From an uncultured Lachnospiraceae bacterium (GTDB lineage: Bacteria; Bacillota_A; Clostridia; Lachnospirales; Lachnospiraceae), in the NCBI GenBank assembly GCA_910587905.1, contig CAJUOF010000253.1, positions 1 through 9,401 of the forward strand: a stretch of 9,401 nucleotides of DNA, read 5' to 3'. A program made the translations under genes and the position numbers. Shown piece after piece: positions 1-5,217 of the stretch. How positions within the stretch are numbered: the stretch's first letter is position 1; every line of letters starts with the position of its first letter. Below the pieces are notes generated by a model. That model ran no database searches, had not been told where the DNA came from, and saw only the letters and a list, made by a program, of their open reading frames with translations.

Positions 1-708
1 CATGTCCTTCGTGAGACCCATGGCCTTAAGCCTTTTCACCTCGTCGAGAAGCCCCTTTTCAAGCATCGCATCCACCCGCAGGTCGATCCTCCGGTAAAGC
101 TCCGCCCGGTCTCTGTTCAAAATCACATAGGCGAACCGATAGGGGGATTCCTTCTCCCTCTCTGTCTGATTGTGCTCGGAAATGGGTTTGCCGGTCTTTT
201 CATAAAATTCCAGGGCCCGGATCACCCGCTTCACGTTATTTTCGTGGATCTCCGCCGCCGCCCCCGGGTCCCGCTCCCGAAGAAGGCCGTGGAGATAAGA
301 GGCCCCCCGCTCTTTCGCAAGGGATTCCAGCCGTTCCCGGTAAGAAGGGTCGGCGTCATTCTCTGTGAAATCGATATCGTATAAAAGGGCCTGGATGTAA
401 AATCCGGTGCCTCCGGTGAGGATGGGCAGATGTCCCCGCTCATGGATTCCGTTCATGGCAGCCTGGGCCATCCCCTTGAACCGGACCACGTGGAAGGCTT
501 CCCCCGGGTCCAGCACGTCGATCAGATGATGGGGGACGCCGTCCATTTCCTCCTTTGTCACCTTGGCGGAGCCGATGTCCATCCCACGGTACACCTGCAT
601 GGAATCGGCGCTGATGATCTCCCCGCCAAACCGTTTGGCGGCCTTCACGGAGAGGGCCGTCTTCCCCACGGCCGTCGGGCCGGTTAAAATCAATAAAGGC
701 TTTTTCAT
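1..708 (-). CDS. miaA: tRNA dimethylallyltransferase MiaA (C-terminus cut off by window edge)
   Basis: MiaA transfers a dimethylallyl group from dimethylallyl diphosphate to N6 of adenosine 37 in tRNAs that read UNN codons, in the cytoplasm. The 236 visible residues translate without interruption. They show the P-loop GPTAVGKT at residues 10-17, the substrate-binding stretch ADSMQVYRGMDIGSAK at about 34-49, PHHLIDVLDP at about 63-72 and the LTGGTGFYIQALL segment near 101-113. The family is usually about 310 residues, so roughly 75 C-terminal residues lie beyond the left edge. The last visible residues, GLTKDM, match the family just before its C-terminal part. The ATG at 708 is preferred because GAGGG (complement of 718-722) sits 9 bases upstream; an in-frame ATG 21 bases further upstream lacks such a site. 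It is the last gene of the cluster, 35 bases after the small membrane-protein gene, and acts just before MiaB on the same base. Confidence 0.97.
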   Translation of the reverse strand, partial: MKKPLLILTGPTAVGKTALSVKAAKRFGGEIISADSMQVYRGMDIGSAKVTKEEMDGVPHHLIDVLDPGEAFHVVRFKGMAQAAMNGIHERGHLPILTGGTGFYIQALLYDIDFTENDADPSYRERLESLAKERGASYLHGLLRERDPGAAAEIHENNVKRVIRALEFYEKTGKPISEHNQTEREKESPYRFAYVILNRDRAELYRRIDLRVDAMLEKGLLDEVKRLKAMGLTKDM

Positions 709-743
709 GTCAGACAACCCTCGCATCAAAAGTCTATAGCCAG

Positions 744-1022
744 TCAAAACGGATTTATGCAGGAAAGCATTCCTATGAACCACACCAAAACGGCCAGTAT
801 CCCATAAATGATTCCCCTACGGCCGCCCACATTCTCCGCCGGTGTCCCGTCGTCTTCCGTTTGCCCCTTCTCCCCCGGCAAAACCTCAGACACCGTTTCC
901 GGTCCCTTCCTCAGAATATCCGATATCTCTTCCGGCAGAGGGACTAAAAACGGAAACTGCTTTAACCGGAGCAGTTCCTCGTCATCTGGCCTTATTTCCG
1001 TATCAAAATTCCCATTGAACAT
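744..1022 (-). CDS. Small single-pass membrane protein of unknown function, 92 residues
   Basis: I do not recognise this protein. It has an acidic, soluble N-terminal part of about 65 residues rich in E, D, P and L, then a basic GRRG at residues 67-70, then one hydrophobic segment at about 70-88 (IIYGILAVLVWFIGML) and a five-residue tail. This looks like a tail-anchored layout, with the N-terminal part probably in the cytoplasm by the positive-inside rule. Coding status is supported by a clear GGAGGG (complement of 1029-1034) 6 bases before the ATG and by its fit in the run: 39 bases after the TPR-like gene and 35 bases before miaA, on the same strand. No catalytic motif is visible. A partnership with the upstream membrane protein is a guess from position only. 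Confidence 0.72.
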   Translation of the reverse strand: MFNGNFDTEIRPDDEELLRLKQFPFLVPLPEEISDILRKGPETVSEVLPGEKGQTEDDGTPAENVGGRRGIIYGILAVLVWFIGMLSCINPF

Positions 1023-1061
1023 TCGTCTCCCTCCACGGTTTCTGCCTCGTTGCCGGGCCTT

Positions 1062-2078
1062 TCACTGATTGTTCCGCTGGTATTTTTCTAAATCAAAGAG
1101 TTCCCGCAGCGTCTCCTGTGCTTCCTCCTCGGTACACGCTCCCAACCGCTGCTTTGCCTGTCCATAAAGCAGAAACGCATAGTCCTCCAAAAACGGATCA
1201 GAATCCACAGTGAGATACCCTTCGTATATGCGCACCAGATCTTCTATGTTTTCTGAAGCACTCTGGTACTCTCCATTTGCAAAGGCCAGGTATCCCTGCA
1301 GCAGAAAAACATATTCCTCATGTTCGTTCAGTCCTTTCTCGAGTGCCTTTTCCATAATTTCTTCCGCATGGACGGAATCTCCCGTCTCCGCCAGCGCAAT
1401 GGCATACTCTGCCAGGTACATGTCCTCCAACCACTGCGGGCACCTCTCGAGAGCCTCCGCGAAATAAGGAATGGCATCGGCATAAAGCTCTTCTGAAAAA
1501 TGCTCCCGGGCGATCGCAAGGCAGGCGTAGCCCAAATTTTCATTGATTTTAAAATTCTGCCTGTACTCTCTCTCCACGGCGACAGACATCGCCAAAACAG
1601 TTAAAATGATCAGAAGCAAAGGTTTCCCTGAATCCGGGTATTTGTTTTTTATAAGACTCCTGACACACAGGTAATAAATTCCAACCGTTACGGCAAAGGT
1701 TGGCCAGATTCCCGCAAAAATCCCCGGAAGAAAGAGCACGAGAAAAAGAATCAGCGCCGCCGCCCGTTTCCTGAGCCTGAGCCAGACAATCAGGATAAGG
1801 ATACTTTGCACCACGACCCGATAGGCGATCATTGCGGGAATGATTTCCTGATACGCATATCCCCCCGCGCGGGCCATGCGTCCGACGAGCCCCAGCATTT
1901 GCCCCAGTGACACTGCGGCAGTCAGAAACAGCATCTGCAGCAGCACCTTTTTTTCTTTGCAGCTGCTCCGCATAAGGAGAAAAGCCAGGATGGGGATCGG
2001 CAAAAAAAGCAAGACAGAATAGAGATTCCCATTGTGCATGAAATAATCAAACAGATATGCGACTCGCTCCTCGCTCAC
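1062..2078 (-). CDS. Polytopic membrane protein with C-terminal TPR-like repeats, unknown function
   Basis: The 338-residue product has two parts. Residues about 19-168 hold five or six hydrophobic segments (roughly 19-37, 44-66, 78-99, 106-122, 124-139, 153-168). Residues about 180-335 are soluble and helical with TPR-like spacing: YADAIPYFAEALERCP (199-214), then AEYAIALAETGDSVHAEEIMEKALEKG (223-249), then LLQGYLAFANGEYQSASENI (259-278) and a fourth, weaker unit near 300-328. TPR arrays are protein-binding scaffolds, so a membrane-tethered adaptor is plausible; no enzyme motif is visible. Translation starts at GTG (2076-2078), supported by AGGAGG (complement of 2090-2095) 11 bases upstream; the first internal ATG (residue 14) has no comparable site. 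It starts 59 bases after the PilZ gene and is followed by a small membrane protein. Base use looks less GC-rich than mutL: 49 of 120 bases at 1561-1680 are G or C. Confidence 0.82.
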   Translation of the reverse strand: MSEERVAYLFDYFMHNGNLYSVLLFLPIPILAFLLMRSSCKEKKVLLQMLFLTAAVSLGQMLGLVGRMARAGGYAYQEIIPAMIAYRVVVQSILILIVWLRLRKRAAALILFLVLFLPGIFAGIWPTFAVTVGIYYLCVRSLIKNKYPDSGKPLLLIILTVLAMSVAVEREYRQNFKINENLGYACLAIAREHFSEELYADAIPYFAEALERCPQWLEDMYLAEYAIALAETGDSVHAEEIMEKALEKGLNEHEEYVFLLQGYLAFANGEYQSASENIEDLVRIYEGYLTVDSDPFLEDYAFLLYGQAKQRLGACTEEEAQETLRELFDLEKYQRNNQ

Positions 2079-2137
2079 GTTTTCCCTCTCCTCCTTTCAG
2101 GACATGATCGAACCGACGGCGGGAAAGAAAGCGGCCG

Positions 2138-2839
2138 TCAGTTCTTTTCCCCCAGACGGGCAATGCTCCTCACGAGAAATTCCTGGTCCGCATTCGTCAG
2201 TTCCAGAAAGTGGCATCCATACTCAAACTGCTCCGCTTCCCGCTCCACCACCCGCAGCACCTCACAGTACACCACAAAGGGGGAACCGCTCTCGGACAGT
2301 TTTGTCTTTAAAAAAAGATGGTCTCCCTTATGATAACGGTATCTGGAGCCGATACTGGCCCCGCCCGCGCTGATGTCAAAAAAGCAGCAGGGCCTCTCCT
2401 CCGTCTCACCCTCTGCCATGACCGTCCCTTCCAGATCCGTGCTCAGACGTGAGAACGAGCGTTCATTTTCTATTTTGGTGATGGAAAGGTGTTCCACCTG
2501 CCAGGTATGTTTCTCTTTCGGCGCAATGTCCCCCTCCATCAAAACGGCCTTTCTCCTCCGATCGTTATAGCCACGAATCATTACATGGAAGGCATCCTTT
2601 CCCTGTAAATCCCCTGTGTCGGTATCCCGGAAGATCTCTCCGTCCGAATACTGGAAAAGCTCCGCCCGGCTCCTCTCCGGCTCATGCAGCCTGGCAATAA
2701 AGAGCAGCCGTCCATCAGGGGTTTCCACCACCACCCGCATACCGGAGTAGATCTCCAGTTCCCGCATGTCGCTCTTTTCCCCGCCCTCCCGGACAGCCTC
2801 TTTTTCTCCCGATTTTTTAAACAGCTCAAACAGCTTCAC
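2138..2839 (-). CDS. PilZ-domain protein, probable cyclic-di-GMP receptor
   Basis: PilZ domains bind cyclic di-GMP and pass the signal to motility, adhesion or envelope functions. From the GTG start the product is 233 residues. An N-terminal region (about 30-115) resembles the beta-rich domain of YcgR/YpfA-type proteins. The PilZ domain follows from about 125, with both signature motifs intact: R127-SFS-R131 (RxxxR) and D155-I-S-A-G-G160 (DxSxxG). The domain ends with YGCHFLEL and a short helix, as in the family. The start is moved from the upstream ATG (2858-2860) to GTG 2837-2839 because AGGAGG (complement of 2847-2852) lies exactly 7 bases before this GTG, inside what would be coding sequence for the longer form. 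The gene begins 27 bases after the mutL stop, so it is probably co-transcribed with mutL. The domain call is firm; which process it controls cannot be read from the sequence. Confidence 0.9.
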   Translation of the reverse strand: MKLFELFKKSGEKEAVREGGEKSDMRELEIYSGMRVVVETPDGRLLFIARLHEPERSRAELFQYSDGEIFRDTDTGDLQGKDAFHVMIRGYNDRRRKAVLMEGDIAPKEKHTWQVEHLSITKIENERSFSRLSTDLEGTVMAEGETEERPCCFFDISAGGASIGSRYRYHKGDHLFLKTKLSESGSPFVVYCEVLRVVEREAEQFEYGCHFLELTNADQEFLVRSIARLGEKN

Positions 2840-2846
2840 CTTGTGA

Positions 2847-2852
2847 CCTCCT
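2847..2852 (-). promoter_or_regulatory. Ribosome binding site that fixes the PilZ start
   Basis: The minus strand reads AGGAGG, followed after 7 bases by GTG at 2837-2839. The longer reading frame opens at an ATG at 2858-2860, which is upstream of this site and has no purine-rich site before it. The shorter GTG-started protein is therefore preferred. Confidence 0.85.
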
Positions 2853-2866
2853 GGCTTCATTTGTAT

Positions 2867-4864
2867 TCAGACAATTCGCTTAAACTTTTTCTCCAGCTCC
2901 CGCTTGCTCATGGAAATGATGGTGGGCCTGCCGTGGGGACAGGCGTAAGGATTTTTCAGGGTGAGGAGCTCGTCGATGAGTGTCTCCGCCTCCGCAAGGG
3001 AGAGACGGTCTCCCCCCTTGACGGCGGCCTTGCAGCTCATGGAAGCTAACTTCTCCAAGATCAACTCGTCAGATTCCCTGGAGAGCTCGCCGGTCAGGCT
3101 GTCGAGAAGCTCCAAAAGAAGCTCTCTCTGGGCAATGCCGTAAAGGTTGGCCGGAACGGCGCTCACCGCATATTCCTTCCCGCCGAAGGGCTCGATCGCA
3201 AAGCCCATCCGGGAGAATTTCTCCCGATACCGGTGAAGAACCTCCTCCTCCCTCATGCTCAGGGTCAAGAGAATGGGCGGGCTCACCATCTGCCCGTAAA
3301 TCTTTTTCTCCGAAAGCTCCCTCACCATTCGCTCGTAGAGGACCTTTTCATGGGCCGCATGCTGGTCGATGATCAGAAAGTCTTCCTTATATTGGATCAG
3401 CCAGTAGGTCTCAAAGAGCTGGCCGATGAACCGGTACTGAGCCCTGGCCTCGGAAGAGAGAAGCTTTTCCTCGAAAAGCTCCAACTGCCTTCCGCCCGCC
3501 GTGCCCCCTTCCTCCGGACGGACGGATTCTTTTTGCGGCATCGGACTTGCGGGGATGTTTTCCTCCCCCACCGGCGTCCTTTCTAATAAGAAAGCTTCCC
3601 TCTCCGGAATCAATTCCGTCTCCGAAATCTCCGGAACCGGAGGCTTTTCCTGAAAAGGAGCTGTCACGGAGGCGGGACTTTTTTTCACCTGATAAGAGGC
3701 CGCAGGCTCCCGCAGGAACTTCGGCGGCTCCACCGGGGGAATAACCTGGGCAAGACTTCTCTTTACTTCGAAGGGCTCCGGCCCCCGCTCCGCCCGCCCG
3801 GAAGGTTTTTTGTCCGGGAAGGTCCGGCCCCGGGAAGCCTCCCCTGGCTCCGAAAGGCCCACCTTCCGGATGAGCTCCCTTCCCGCAAGGGCCTCTCTCA
3901 CTGCCCCCCGGACCAATTCGTAGATCTCCTCCTGATTGCTGAACCGAAGCTCCATCTTGGCCGGATGGACATTGACGTCCAGAAGCTCCGGGTCCAGGGT
4001 CAGATGGAGCACCACGAAGGGATATTTGTGCTGCATCATGTAGGAATGATACCCGTCCTCGATGGCCTTGTTGATCAGGCTGCTCTTGATGTAGCGCCCG
4101 TTGATAAAATAATTCTCATAGTTTCGGTTCCCCCTGGAAATGACGGGCTTTCCGAGAAAACCGGAAATTTTTACCGCCCCCTTTTCTGTTTCGACGGGCA
4201 GCAGGTTTCCGGCGATGTCCCGGCCATAGATCATATAAATCAGATCCTTTACGTTATGGTTTCCCGCCGTGTGGAGCCGGTTCTGGCCGTTCTGGATCAA
4301 GCGGACGGAGACATCCGGTCTTGAAAGGGCCATCCGCTCCACCAGGCTGCTGATGTAGGAGCCCTCCGTCTGAGGAGATTTCAAAAACTTCTTTCTGGCC
4401 GGCGTGTTGTAAAACAGGTTCCGCACCAGAAAGGTGGTCCCCTCCGGGGCGCCGATCTCCTCCATGGAAATCTCCTCCCCGCCGTGAATCAGGTAGCGGG
4501 CCCCCGTCAGCTCCCCCGCCGTCTTGGTGATAAGCTCCACCTGGGCGATGGCCGCAATGCTGGAGAGGGCCTCCCCGCGAAACCCAAGGGACGAGACGGT
4601 CAGAAGGTCCAGAGCCCCTCGAATCTTGCTGGTGGCGTGGCGCAGGAACGCCGTCGGAATCTGGTTTTTCTCGATCCCGCAGCCATTGTCCGTCACCCGG
4701 ACCAGGGAGATGCCGCCGTCCTTCACCTCCACGGTCACTGCCGTGGCCCCTGCGTCGATGGCATTCTCCATAAGCTCCTTGACCACGGACGAGGGACGGT
4801 CGATGACCTCCCCCGCCGCAATCTGATTGATGGTCTCCTGACTCAGCACCTTAATCTCCGGCAT
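2867..4864 (-). CDS. mutL: DNA mismatch repair endonuclease MutL
   Basis: MutL links mismatch recognition by MutS to strand incision. The 665-residue protein has an N-terminal GHKL ATPase with ENAIDAGA (from residue 33), DNGCGI (from 59) and GFRGEAL (from 94). A proline- and glutamate-rich linker spans about 340-465. The C-terminal dimerisation and nuclease domain carries DQHA(X)2E(X)4E at 500-511, SCKAAVK near 610 and ACPHGRP at 641-647. These metal-site motifs mark the nicking type of MutL found in organisms without MutH. QMVSPP at 525 may be a beta-clamp contact. The frame is open upstream to 4972, but the added 36 residues are repeat-derived, while MPEIKVLSQETINQIAAGEV is the normal family start. 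GGGAGG (complement of 4871-4876) lies 6 bases before the ATG at 4864. mutS lies upstream across a 353-base gap and the PilZ gene follows after 27 bases. Confidence 0.97.
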   Translation of the reverse strand: MPEIKVLSQETINQIAAGEVIDRPSSVVKELMENAIDAGATAVTVEVKDGGISLVRVTDNGCGIEKNQIPTAFLRHATSKIRGALDLLTVSSLGFRGEALSSIAAIAQVELITKTAGELTGARYLIHGGEEISMEEIGAPEGTTFLVRNLFYNTPARKKFLKSPQTEGSYISSLVERMALSRPDVSVRLIQNGQNRLHTAGNHNVKDLIYMIYGRDIAGNLLPVETEKGAVKISGFLGKPVISRGNRNYENYFINGRYIKSSLINKAIEDGYHSYMMQHKYPFVVLHLTLDPELLDVNVHPAKMELRFSNQEEIYELVRGAVREALAGRELIRKVGLSEPGEASRGRTFPDKKPSGRAERGPEPFEVKRSLAQVIPPVEPPKFLREPAASYQVKKSPASVTAPFQEKPPVPEISETELIPEREAFLLERTPVGEENIPASPMPQKESVRPEEGGTAGGRQLELFEEKLLSSEARAQYRFIGQLFETYWLIQYKEDFLIIDQHAAHEKVLYERMVRELSEKKIYGQMVSPPILLTLSMREEEVLHRYREKFSRMGFAIEPFGGKEYAVSAVPANLYGIAQRELLLELLDSLTGELSRESDELILEKLASMSCKAAVKGGDRLSLAEAETLIDELLTLKNPYACPHGRPTIISMSKRELEKKFKRIV

Positions 4865-4870
4865 GTTTTT

Positions 4871-4876
4871 CCTCCC
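4871..4876 (-). promoter_or_regulatory. Ribosome binding site for mutL
   Basis: GGGAGG on the minus strand is placed 6 bases before the ATG at 4862-4864. It selects this start over the upstream in-frame ATG at 4972 and the one encoding residue 31 of that longer frame. Confidence 0.85.
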
Positions 4877-4882
4877 TTCCAT

Positions 4883-4970
4883 GCCCCGCACTCCAAGATT
4901 TCTTGACTCGGCACCCCACACTCCAAGCTTTTTCTGACTCGTGCTCCTGCACTCTCTTGGTCGAGCCCCC
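4883..4970. repeat. Degenerate tandem repeat, about 30-base unit, in the mutL leader
   Basis: CACTCCAAG occurs at 4889-4897 and again at 4919-4927 (period 30). Each copy is followed by GACTCG at 4905-4910 and 4936-4941. A third, shortened unit starts with CACTC at 4950-4954 and continues to the C run at 4966-4970. Unit 1 also contains a short dyad, CAAGA-TT-TCTTG, at 4894-4905. The repeat lies between the large palindrome and the mutL ribosome site, so it would be in the mutL transcript leader. Read in the mutL frame it encodes a 10-residue period (LGV-x-GxE), which explains the open frame upstream of the true start. Its role is unknown; it may be a variable-number repeat. Confidence 0.7.
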
Positions 4971-5040
4971 ACACACTGGGCTCTCCGCCCATTTTATGTA
5001 CAACCAGGAAGAAAATCGGTTTTTTCTAAGCCAGAACCGT

Positions 5041-5115
5041 ATGAAAGCCGCCGGTACTTAGAGGGTTCCGAGCCTAAGCGAGAGAAGCCTCTTACGTACC
5101 GCTGCGAGCTTTCAT
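5041..5115. repeat. Inner stem-loop A of the mutS-mutL palindrome
   Basis: ATGAAAGC (5041-5048) pairs with GCTTTCAT (5108-5115). CGC (5049-5051) can pair with GCG (5104-5106), leaving A5107 bulged. CGGTAC (5052-5057) pairs with GTACCG (5096-5101), and AGAGG (5060-5064) with CCTCT (5088-5092). This is about 22 base pairs with small bulges, closed by a loop of 23 bases (5065-5087). An alternative short hairpin, CTTAG/CTAAG (5057-5061 with 5074-5078), competes with the upper stem, so two folds are possible. Confidence 0.7.
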
Positions 5116-5148
5116 GGTGCCGAGCGCCAGTGACGCTCGTTTGGCACC
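5116..5148. repeat. Inner stem-loop B of the mutS-mutL palindrome
   Basis: GGTGCC (5116-5121) pairs with GGCACC (5143-5148), and GAGCG (5122-5126) with CGCTC (5134-5138). A four-base bulge GTTT (5139-5142) lies on one side, with a seven-base loop at 5127-5133. It directly abuts stem-loop A, so the two helices could stack on each other. Confidence 0.7.
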
Positions 5149-5217
5149 GACCGGAGTGGAACGGAGACCGGAAGCGTGTTCTGGCGTGAAAGAAACCGAT
5201 TTTCTTCCGTCATTCCT

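Larger units (their letters stand above)
5007..5208. repeat. Large imperfect palindrome between mutS and mutL; candidate dispersed repeat or structured RNA
   Basis: The element is bounded by a perfect 16-base inverted repeat, GGAAGAAAATCGGTTT (5007-5022) and its complement (5193-5208). Pairing continues without gaps through GCCAGAAC (5030-5037) with GTTCTGGC (5178-5185). This gives a 31-position stem with two mismatches and two positions that are G-U pairs only if the plus strand is the RNA. Inside are two adjacent stem-loops (5041-5115 and 5116-5148) and an unpaired stretch (5149-5177), which together form a three-way junction. It begins 9 bases after the mutS stop. No direct target duplication is visible (CAACCA left, GTCATT right), and neither end is followed by a T run, so it is not a standard terminator. 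It could be a MITE-like repeat or a folded RNA. I do not recognise it as a named family. With the tandem repeat it fills most of the 353-base gene-free stretch 4865-5217. Confidence 0.75.

Noticed and set aside
2115..2139. Hairpin GACGGC/GCCGTC at the end of the PilZ gene as a terminator
   Set aside because: The stem is six pairs with a 13-base loop, and no T run follows on the coding strand. The next gene's ribosome site follows closely, so read-through is expected.
4484..4906. Plus-strand open frame of 140 codons opposite the start of mutL
   Set aside because: It is fully antisense to the conserved MutL ATPase domain, with no domain or ribosome site of its own.
4975..5010. Possible minus-strand promoter for mutL around TAAAAT (complement of 4993-4998)
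   Set aside because: A -10-like hexamer is present but no credible -35 box is found at the right distance; evidence is too weak to annotate.
5007..5208. Palindrome as a rho-independent terminator for mutS
   Set aside because: The outer arms are not followed by a T run on either strand, and the 140-base interior is unlike a terminator hairpin.
5007..5208. CRISPR array or tRNA/rRNA gene in the gap
   Set aside because: There is no regular spacer-repeat pattern, and no cloverleaf with T-loop or anticodon features was found.
5112..5213. 33-residue open frame on the minus strand starting inside the mutS-mutL gap (begins MTEENRFLSRQ)
   Set aside because: The only purine run (AGAGG) touches the ATG, too close for initiation, and the frame is made of the arms of the palindrome. 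It is more likely a by-product of the repeat than a gene.
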